From: Folioceros fuciformis
Lineage: Eukaryota > Anthocerotophyta > Anthocerotopsida > Anthocerotales
Direction: 5' to 3'
NCBI GenBank assembly: GCA_049999805.1
Contig: JBNGIO010004556.1
Span: forward strand, 1-21,182
Length of the DNA: 21,182 nt
Shown here: one piece after another, positions 8,990 through 18,300 of the stretch
Position numbering within the stretch: position 1 is the first letter of the stretch
How the letters are laid out: every line of letters begins with the position of its first letter
Position numbers and translations under genes: made by a program
The notes under the pieces: model-generated
Told to the model about the DNA's origin: nothing
Database searches by the model: none
What the model saw: the letters and a program-made list of their open reading frames with translations, nothing else

Positions 8990-11777
8990 CTAGCAGGGCA
9001 GCAGTCTTGTGAGACGTACAGGTTTCCTGTTTGCTCTCAAGTCTTCATAGCCCGGAACTGGAATCTGCCACGAGCGACCTGCAGATGAAGATGTCATCAG
9101 TATACATTGTGCACACTACTAATGGCTATTACCAACTTACTTGCAATGACACTTCTGTGACACTCCAGTATTCTATATTACTTAGCGGCAATAGGACATC
9201 GTCTACGTCCACGAGGCTACTCTTCCGGTGTTTCGTCATGTCGCAGCTAGAGCGAGATACCTGCCAAAATAAACTAATTGGACAATCAGACAAAGGAGTA
9301 AACCATGACACCAAGACAAAATGAACAGCATACACCATTTCCAACCCAGGTTTCTCATCTTCTTCTGCTTCAAGCTGGTTCAAGCAAACCCGACAGTTGC
9401 CCCAGACGTTACAACTTCACATCCTACCGTGTCAATAAAGTGATCTACAAATTCCAGTAGGACATCTTCTGCATCCGGATCCAATTGCTCCGATGGATCA
9501 ATCTACAAAAACACAACGATCGCATCACACGTGTGCACTTTGCAACGTGCTGTAGCTTAGTGAGGAGCAGAAATGAAAGCACAAGGAAAGCAAACTCACT
9601 TCTGCAAGCAGCTGCTGTACTCGCCGCTTGCCAAGAGTCCGTCGCTCGGCAACAGAGGGTTGCCCACCCAAGGGCGTGCCAGGTTGGACAGCAGGTGCAG
9701 CAATCGCCGAGGGCTGCAAACGAGGCTGCTGAGGTAAGTGCTGTGAAACTAAGGGGCGATATGACCCATATCCTTGTGCAGATGGCGGCTGGGTATGTGG
9801 GGGCAGATGGGAAGATGGGGCCTGAAGTTGCGATTGCGAATGGGCTTCTGACATCGTAGCTGTCTGGGATAGAGGCTGCTGGGATGGAGGTGCCAGATGA
9901 GTCATAGACACCCCTTGTTGCGGCTGAGAAGGAGGGAGTGACTGAAACTGTCCTTGAGGAAGTCCCTGTGACACTGGCGAGCTCCCAAACCCATGGTTTG
10001 AGGTTAGATACTGCTGGTGCAGTGCAACGTGGTGTTGCTGGTGTTGCACAGACTGTTGCCCCCCTGTGGCCCTTTGCATCCCATACTGTGCTTGATACGA
10101 CGGTGAAGGGATACCCTGCTGCTTTGAAACCCATTGCTGTTGCTGCATGCTCTGCTGAACGAGGTTACTTGTCATGCTGAACTGCTGCATTGAAGAAGAC
10201 AACGCCTGCACTCACAAGAAAAGTCCCTCAACAGTCAGTGTAAGAGAGTGTTTCATGAACCTTCTAGAAGGTCGAAATAAAAAAGGCATACCGAAGACAT
10301 GGCAGACTGCTGCTGCTGCTGCTGAAACTTCGGTCCCGAGTGCATAATCCGCTGCTGCGGTTGCTGGACAATATTTCCGGCTGGCCTAGAAGGCTGGGGG
10401 CCAGAAAGCGAAGCTCCCATGGGTTGCATTCCCTGATAGGTAGATCCCCCGGACTGCATCTGCGGTGGGATGCCTGAGGACTTCATCCGCACCTGCATGG
10501 CTACCCACCAGGCATCACGTAAGAATGCAGAAGGCAGGTCCTAGAGATTGTTGTGTGGGTCTGGAACGTGAGGTGGAGCAGGAATACCAAACTCTCTCTA
10601 ACCCCTCAACATGGATTCTGTCATGAGGACGTGCTGAATCAAGACGTTCCCAGGGCACCCTACGGGGTATTCCGGCAAGCAAATGTACCGCACATGCATA
10701 AGTCTTGCTTGTCAAAAGCCTAGGATTGTTCTATCCAAGGTGAAGACAACGGACACACCTGAAGATTTGCCTGCTGCGCTGCACTAGGCTGCTGAGGCTG
10801 CATGCCAGGCATTTGCTGCTGTGCACTCGGCATGGACATCATTGGCGGGGATTGCCCAACACCTTGACCCGATACTACGGGCAAGCCTGCGGTTGTGAGC
10901 AAAGATTGAACCCCATATCGCTGTTACATTATGGTAAGGAATAACAGCCTTGTTGCGGGCTGACTGATGTTCACTGAAAGAATGGACACCTACTGAAGTT
11001 GCGTAGTATGTACTCTGACCTTGTTGAAGGCTGCTTTGCGAGCCCCTTAGCTGAGCAGTGACAAGCCCCTGTTGCTGCATGCTAACCTGTGAACCTCTGG
11101 GCCCTACATCCTGAGACTGTTGGCCGGGATGCATCTGTGGGCTGGACACCAGTCCTCCCCCCGAGGGGGAAGAACCTAATTGGTACAATCCTGACACAGG
11201 ACGAGAAAAGGACAAAGCACTAAGTGGAGCAGGAATGAGATCGTGAAGCCACAAAACAAGCAAGGAAGCTCTCATCGAACTGATTTGTACGGATACCAAT
11301 ACTACACAAGCTGCAATTTTGATAAGTACTTCCCACAACGACATGACAGAAGGGGAAACCTGAAGGGTTATAGCTCGATGTGGCCATCTGCGCCAGCCGT
11401 TGCCCGGATGCCGTGCGGGTTAGCCCATGTAACGCCTGAGGTCCGCTCAAATGCATTCCCTGCTGTTGAGATGCTGCCATGGGCGACCCCTGTCCGGAGT
11501 GCAGGAATCGGGAATTCGGGTGCAGCTGGGGCCTGAGTGTGGGAATTCCATGCTGCGACTGTTGCTCAAGCAGCGCCTGGGCCTGGGCCTGCTTCTGCTG
11601 GTGCTGCTGCAGATGACTCTGGCTTCCATTGTGAGCTAGTAACACACCGGCCGATGACAAATTGCTTTCGTCCAAATTGGATTCTTGTTGCGTGCCATCT
11701 CCAGGGTCTTGTGGCAGATTTTGTACTTGCCCAACATTGGAATTTGGCTGACCACCAGGCTGCAGCTGTTGCTGCAT
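8990..11777 (-). CDS. TAF12: TFIID/SAGA subunit 12 (TAF12), histone-fold protein
   Basis: Eight exons, joined by GT-AG introns with phase kept: 11777-11360, 11190-11020, 10886-10759, 10492-10292, 10205-9600, 9502-9428, 9260-9182 and 9078-8990; 588 aa. The first 485 or so residues are a Gln/Ser/Pro-rich low-complexity region. The C-terminal TAF12 histone fold spans four exons: LGKRRVQQLLAE, then IDPSEQLDPDAEDVLLEFVD, then HFIDT-VSRSSCDMTKHRKSS, then VDVDDVLLPL and SWQIPVPGYEDLR before the stop. TAF12 pairs with TAF4 in TFIID and with ADA1 in SAGA in the nucleus, so it should act as a general transcription coactivator subunit. Small departures from the plant pattern as I know it are CDMTKH for ACxLAKH and S for E after VLLPL. 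Length is similar to plant homologues. The start is the first Met of the first exon; a 5' untranslated exon cannot be excluded. Confidence 0.93.
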
Positions 11778-12221
11778 CGTTGTCTTAAACCTCCAAGCTC
11801 CTCATATCATAATGCCATGCGCCTCGCCGAGTCCAGACTTGGCAGCTTCTCGCAATTCGCTCCCACGTTGGCGTACGAGAGACGGTGTGACCAACGTTTT
11901 CGCCCTCCGAAAGGAGGTCTTTCCGTGTCGACCTCTATGTGTACGTTATAGGTATAAGAAAATAATACAGTATTTGCGGCCAGGTGACGGAAGCAATATG
12001 AATTGGGATACATACATACAGTACGTATCAGGCAAAACAGACCTAATAAGAAACACACAGCAGGGTATATCTATGACTCGTGCCCACCCTGTGAGACGCA
12101 CATGATGTGAAGGGCAGAAGCACAATTCCGATAAGGCAACCCGTTGCTTCTCTCCGACCTAATTAGCCTGGCCTGCGGTTGCTTACACAGGTGTCCTTCA
12201 ATAAGCAGCGTTCCTGCTCCA
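11778..12221. other. Intergenic region, TAF12 promoter and HAD 3' flank
   Basis: Both neighbours are on the minus strand. On that strand a TATA-like CTTATACCTATAACG occurs near 11946-11960, about 170 bp before the TAF12 ATG. It is a plausible but unproven core promoter element. No other feature seen. Confidence 0.35.
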
Positions 12222-13453
12222 TCAGACTACAATGGTTGGATGCAAAACTTCATCTGCACTGCTCGAGTCTAGCAGGCCATCCTTGGGAAACGGCGGTAAG
12301 CCCCAGTTGGAAGGGCAGAAGTCCAGCAGGGAGGACAGAAGCTCGTCCGCTCCCGAGCAGAGACTCCGATTCAGGTTCAAATCAGGAACCATGACCACAT
12401 TCCTGAATCCCATGCCAACGCCCAATCCCGCAGCTACTATTAGTGCATTCAGCAAAGCAGAAATGAAATGGATCATTTTCACAGCGTACATCAACTCACT
12501 CACATGCCAGCATTGCGGGCGGCAGCCACGCCGGTGGGAGCATCTTCGAAAACTAGAACATTAACAGGCTTCAGAGAAGAATCCTGCAGAAACAAGGTGC
12601 TGTTTTAACATCACCTGCGGACAGACGTAATCCGAATATGCCTTCAAACATCATGCAAGAGTTAGGGGCCTAGCAGAAACCTGAAATCGGCGAGCTGCAA
12701 TAAGGAAGATGTCTGGAGCAGGTTTACCATGGACCACATCAGGGTCATCCCCTACAACTACGTGATGCATAAGTGCTGTCAGCTCCTTGTGGCGAGTTGT
12801 TTTCAGCTCATAGTGACTTCGATGCGAGCTGCAATTCGCCAATTGGAAAATGTGAGCCTTAATCAGGCTCAGCAAGGGCAAGAGAGGTTCGTACCTGGTC
12901 GCTATAGCCATTGGCACTCCGTGAGAATGCAGGTGTGTGATGAGTCGCTCTGCACCTGCAAGCCCCAAACCCGAAAACAGGAAGTTGAGGGCAAGAAGCT
13001 CTAAGCCAGTGAGGAAGCTCGGAAGCCACAAATCTTTTTTGCTCATGAAATACCTGGCATCAGGTTACTGTGTGGGAACAGGAGCTGGAGAGCCTCTTCC
13101 CGCTGTTTGATGAAATCCTCCGGGGTGATGACTCCCTCGAGGCCAAGCTCCTGCACCAAGATGCGGCCAGCCTCCAAGGCCTTCTTCCCCATCATCTTGG
13201 CCTTCAGATCCCAGGTGAAGGTCTTTCCATAGCCTGTCAAGATAGTCTGCTGCACCTCGGTGTAGAATTTCTCCGTATCTGCAGGCGTGAATGCAGCAAA
13301 CACACTGTCAAGCTATGCAAGGACAAGTTGCACATGGAGCCAAGCCCTCACGACTTTGTCCTTACCGAGCAGAAGGCCATCCATGTCGAAGAGGACGTGG
13401 GTGATGGCTGCCCGAGCAGGAGGAGCTCCATGGCTTTCCACTGGTTTGGCCAT
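12222..13453 (-). CDS. HAD-superfamily phosphatase, GPP/GS1-like (glycerol-3-phosphatase type)
   Basis: Six exons: 13453-13366, 13278-13054, 12955-12895, 12828-12681, 12583-12504 and 12402-12222; 260 aa, close to the length of plant GPP2/GS1. All HAD motifs are present: motif I in ITHVLFDMDGLLLD (both Asp), motif II in PMAIATSSH, motif III Lys in HGKPAPDIF and motif IV in NVLVFEDAPTG. Intervening sequence (DTEKFYTEV, KAKMMGKKALEAGR, LMHHVVVGDDPDV) follows plant GPP proteins. It should remove phosphate from a small phosphorylated metabolite using Mg2+. Glycerol-3-phosphate is the likely substrate by homology, but pseudouridine-5'-phosphate or sugar phosphates are possible. I chose MAKPVESHG as start because it matches the short N-terminus of the cytosolic form. 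The frame stays open upstream, with Met at 13522, 13666, 13696 and 13795. The 13666 or 13696 starts would add an Arg/Ser-rich, acid-poor leader resembling a transit peptide. Confidence 0.92.
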
Positions 13454-13712
13454 GACCGGAATGGCCGAAATGGCCGGACAGAGTGTGAAGGGGACTGGAT
13501 GTACAGAGTTTACATCATCCATAAATGAGGGGTCTGTGCGGGTGCGGGAAGGATTATTATTATAACTGCGGAGAAGTTGGGTGTCAGGCGGTAATGGCAG
13601 TTGGCAAAGTCGCAAGAAACGAAGGGAAGGGAAGGGACGCACGGACCAAGGCGACACCGTCGCCATAGCCTTTGCCAACGGCATCAGTGTCGTCATCGCC
13701 GTGGCCAGAAAG
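13454..13712. promoter_or_regulatory. Candidate bidirectional promoter between HAD phosphatase and PAR1 genes
   Basis: The two start codons are only 259 bp apart and the genes are divergent. The only AT-rich segment is GGATTATTATTATAACTGC at about 13550-13568. It reads as a TATA-like run on both strands, about 100 bp from the HAD start and 150 bp from the PAR1 start. If the HAD gene uses an upstream Met, its coding exon would occupy much of this interval. Confidence 0.4.
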
Positions 13713-14854
13713 ATGAAGAAGGAGGGGCAGAGCTTCTTACACTTCCTGGCCTGCACCGTCCTGTTTGCTGCGCTGCTGTTGCCGTTGCCTTTCAATCAGA
13801 TTCACGGTCACCTTCAAATCACATTGTGTGCTTTTCTTGCCAGCGGCACCGATATCCTGCTACACACCTATGCTTTAACAGCAGAATGCCTGAGATCGGA
13901 AAGAATGGTTTCCAGGCTTAAACATCGACATCGATCTGAAATGTGAGGAGCTGGAGCCTGAGGAATGTGCGTACGCGGTGTCCTCATCCGGAGCACGCTG
14001 CGTGCTGGAGAAGCTGCCTCCTGGCGAAGCTTTTGCGTATGCAAATGTAAATGAAGGCCAGTTGCAGGCGCTGCGGTCGCGGTGTCAGGTATGACAACAG
14101 TTACAGCACTGCAGCAACATGCAAGCATCCGGACCTGGCCAAATTCTGTGAAATGTGCATACATTGAAGAGCAAAGTGCTGCTGCGCATGGCCTGCTGCA
14201 GACGTCCTCCGTCATGGCGGTGAAGCACGTGGAATGGATCGAGACGGATGAATGCATCCGATTGTGCGGCTTGCAGAGGATGACCTACGGCATGTCCACT
14301 GATGTACTTCTGGACAAAGATTCGAGCAGGATGCTGTGCTCTGGATCGTGCCTGCAGAATTGTCCAAATATTGTACAACTTCACCTGGCGCTGGCTGCCG
14401 ACGAAGGTAGCTTAAGCTTGCGTTGGACTTGGCGTAGGAATAAATGAATTGAGCTGTCCGCATGTCACTCCCAAGGTCATGGTGACAGGAGCGTCTGGAT
14501 TGGCATTATGTTGAAAATGCAGGCCTCTATCTTCCTGACCTTTGCGCGGCCTTGGGCACAAGCTTTGAGAGCCGCAATCTGGTAGAGACAGAGAAACCTC
14601 ATCATCATACTGTTCCGAATGAGGAAGAATGGGGATTCCAAAGGGAGAGGAGGCCAGGCTGGGGCTGGAATAATGATGCACCAGCTCCTCACCATGAGAA
14701 TTCCCCTGCTCCTGCTCCTTGGCCGGACAATGCAGCTGCTCCTGCTCCTCACTGGAGGCCATGGGAAGTTGAATCTGCTCCCCAGCCCGCTCCCGCGTGG
14801 AATTGGAGACCACGGCCACCTGCACCACCTCCGACGACTCATCCCGCTGGTTAA
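13713..14854 (+). CDS. PAR1-family secreted Cys-rich protein with Pro/Ala/Trp-rich tail
   Basis: Four exons: 13713-13806, 13916-14088, 14202-14406 and 14523-14854; 267 aa. The start MKKEGQSFLHFLACTVLFAA gives a basic N-terminus and a hydrophobic core, a clear signal peptide for secretion. The PAR1 (photoassimilate-responsive protein 1) domain follows: KCEELEPEECAYAVSSSGAR, then CQTSSVM, EWIETDECIRLCG, MLCSGSCLQNCPNIVQLHL and DEGLYLPDLC, with ten Cys probably in disulphides. The family is plant-specific, with members induced by sugar accumulation or infection; no biochemical function is established. After the domain is a tail of about 95 residues rich in Pro, Ala, Trp and His (blocks such as APAPHHENSPAPAPWPDN), ending at TAA 14852-14854. 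The exon 1 donor (ACG/GTCACC) is the weakest junction. Phase and family motifs support the others strongly. Confidence 0.88.
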
Positions 14855-15313
14855 CACTTTTCCATCAATTTGTACCATATTCTGTGTATGTTACCAAGTT
14901 TCAACCAGGCGCACCTACAAACTGGTTGGCCTACAGCACGATGCATGATGTGTACTGAGCAGTGCAGTGTGTGCGCAGCACCAGAAGTCTTTTATGTTTG
15001 CCTCCCTGGAACATTACTAGTGACATGGTGGGACGACGTGAACCAGACAATGCATCACGCAGCTGCACTATTAATCGCAAGGAAAGAAGAGCATGAGAAC
15101 CTCGAAAGCACAAGTGTGTGAATAAGTGAATCACATCAACATTTTCTCGAGTGTTCATCTTCCTCAGCTGACTGACTTTGTCAACGATGCACTAGCCACA
15201 AAGGAGCCGCAATATAATTAACCCCAAAACAGTGGAAGGCCCCTCACCTCCCCTCTCACCCAGCCTACCCGCAGGTTATAAGCTCAGCCTCCACCTTCCT
15301 TCCGTGCTATAAC
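14855..15313. other. Convergent 3' intergenic region
   Basis: PAR1 (+) and CTP synthase (-) converge here, so the interval should hold both 3' UTRs and terminators. I see no extra gene, repeat or obvious hairpin. Confidence 0.5.
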
Positions 15314-18300
15314 TTATACCAGCACACCGTCAGTCACAGGCTTGATACCCAGCCGATGACTCAAATGCCCATTTTGCGAAAGAGGGCTTCCACTCATGTG
15401 TATGCTCCTTTGTCCGCTCGACGCATTCCCATCCTTCGAAGCTTGCTCGACGTGGCCATTTTGTGAATCTTTAGCGCGCATGGCTTCCTCCCATGTTTTC
15501 TGCATGAATTCCCTAGTGACTGCTTCCCTGCCACTTCCGTTATGAGATCCGTGGAGCAGAACAGGAGCACTAAGAGCTGACTCTTTCACGTTGCCACCCT
15601 CTGATGAGTGACGGGTTGCCGAAGAGTCTCTCTCTACCTTGCCTGTTCTGCACCACTTCCCTTCTGCGTCCACTTTCATTTTTCCTGGGCCCCATGTCAT
15701 TGCATCTTCTCCAAGCCAGTACTCCCGACTGTAGCCATTCAGGCCCGAGTGGTAAGCGGCCTTAGGCTGCCCGGCGAGCTCGTCTTCCTTGCTTTCTCCA
15801 TTGCCCGCCTCACTATAGATCTCCACATGTGAATTTCCGGGCGCCTCGTTCACATCCTGAATACAGTGGGCTTCTTCCATGTACCCTTTGGAATACTCCG
15901 TGGAAAGGTGCTTGTCTGCACATGCGTGGTCTGCATTGCTCCTCGCACCAGCTTCTGAGTTGGATAGTGTATTGAGTTCCGTACATCTGGTGGAACTTGA
16001 ATCCCTGGCGTACTTGGCTGAAATAGGGGCTCTCCCCCTTGGAGATCCGTTCTCACTCATATCACGGCTAGAGCCTCTCGTATGGCCTCTCGTATGAACC
16101 TCTTTGAAGGGACAATTTTCCCTTGTCACCATGATGTCCTTGGTATGCCCATTCTCCTTGGCATGCCCTTTCTCCCTGGCATGCCCTTTCTCCCTGGCAT
16201 GCCCGTTCTCCTTGGCAAGCCCACTCTCCCTGCCATGCCCGTTCTCCTTGGCAAGCCCATTCTCCCTGCCATGCCCGTTCGCCTTGGCAAGCCCCTTCTC
16301 CTTGGCATGCCCATCCTCCGTAACAACCCCCTTCTCCTTGGCATGCCCATTCTCCGTGACAACCCCCTTCTCCTTGGCATGACCGTTCTCCGTTGCATAC
16401 CCACCCTCCTTCACACTTCCATTCCCCTTGACAAGCCCAATCTGCTTCACATGCACGCTATCCTTGGAGAGGCTGCTTTCTTTGATATGCCTTTTCTCTT
16501 CCTTAGCATGCGCATTGTCCTTATATTGACCGTTCATCTTGACATGACCGTTCATCTTGACATGACCGTTCTCCTCCTTGGCATGACCGTTCTCTCCTTG
16601 GGCATGGCCATTCTCCTTACCGTGCACACAGTCCTTGCACTGACCGTTCATCTTGACATGGCCGTTCTCTTCTTGGGCATGGCCAGTCTCCTTGCCGTGC
16701 ACACAGTCCTTGTACTGACCGTTCATCTTGACATGGCCGTTCTCTTCCTTCGCATGCCCATTCTCCTCGGCATGCCAACGGTTCTCCTCGCCATATCCCC
16801 CGTTCTCATTGGCGTGACTTCCGTTCTCCCTAGGATGACCCACGTTCTCCCTAGGATGACCCCCGTTCTCCCTAGGATGACCCCCGTTCTCCTTAGCATG
16901 GAACCCTGTCTCCTTGGCGTGCCCCCTCTCATTCGAATGACCGTTTGGCAAGGCGTGCCCGTTCTCCTTAACATGCCCGTTCTCCTTGGCATGCCCATTT
17001 TCCTTTGCGTACCCTTTCTCCGTGGCAAACCCATTGCCGTTGGCGTGCCCATTCTCTTTCACGTACACGTGACCATAGCCATTTCCACGTTGAGATGCCT
17101 CATGTTTGGTAGCAAACACCGCCTTTCCTACAAAAGGACTTACCGCAGTACAAGCCATTGAGAGGGTGCTTGCTATTTGGCTCGTGTCTAGCTGCCCAGA
17201 TGCAGCCCGGATCAACCCTGTAACACACAGCCCCAAACGGAGAACCTTGCTGATGAGTAAAATTGTCCATCAACAAGACGTACGAGGAAAAGATTCCCTT
17301 AAGCAAAACACACCTAGGAAAGGTGCAGAAGGATGGCCCGGCCGTGAATTGAATTCAGGATGAAACTGGACACCTACATAAAATGGATGACCTGAAAGCT
17401 CAATAATCTGGACACAAGTGCAATAGTCAGCTGATTGCGATCCAAGGCGAGTATCGACTATGCAGAAACCACTGCAAAAACATATGCCTTCGGACCTCCA
17501 TCCGCTGACCCGACTCGTCTTTGCCCACAAATTGAAGGCCCGCATTCTCTAGACTGTCCACCAACTCAGGATTGACCTGAGCAGAGAATGAAGCCGAGTG
17601 AACTGCCTGCCAACAAAAGAGTAATGCTATGTAGGGTAGATGGCAATGTCAAGGATTCCACAATACCTCATATCTATGGCGATGACGCTCATCCACGTAC
17701 TTTTGCTGCTTCTGATCATCATAGAACAGATTGTTCTCATACCTACAGACCCATACAGCATAACTAGTCATTAACAAGGAAGAGCTATCTTGACAATTGT
17801 AATACACAGTTTTGGCTTGGCATTGATGGACAACAAGATAAGCCATGACGAAACTCACAGCCTTGAAATCTTGGAGTCAGGCTTTTGAATGTAGGTCCTC
17901 CGAGCTCCCAACCTCATGGTCCCACCCATTTGAGTAGTCGAGTGCTGCAGAAATCCTGAGAGTTTAGTGGACAAAAGCAGACAGCATACCATGTGATTGT
18001 CTGCCACAGTCCAGGAACCAAGTACTAGGAGTTTGCGTTGCGCTAGTAGATACCTCTGGCATGGATATAATGCATGGGTGTGCGGCTGACTCATCGAATT
18101 CAGTGCTGTTTGCATTTGCCAAGCCCAGAACCTGCAAACACATCCGTCAGCAGCCATCTCAGAATTGAGCAGTAAGACTGTATGAAGCGTCAGTCTACCC
18201 AATTGGTTTCCTGCAGCAACGAAGAAACAATGCATGTTCACTTACTGATCGAGCAAATTCAATCACTGCAACTTGCATCCCGAGACAGATGCCCAAGAAA

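Noticed and set aside
9445-10134. A 229-codon minus-strand frame with Ser/Ala/Thr-rich content
   Set aside because: It overlaps TAF12 exon 5 in another frame. The TAF12 frame carries the Gln-rich region and leads into the histone fold.
16082-17161. A 359-codon plus-strand frame rich in Leu, Met and Pro opposite the CTP synthase tail
   Set aside because: It is the antisense of an in-frame coding repeat whose unit lacks stops in that frame. The sense frame joins a conserved enzyme by proper splicing, while the antisense frame has no family match or start context.
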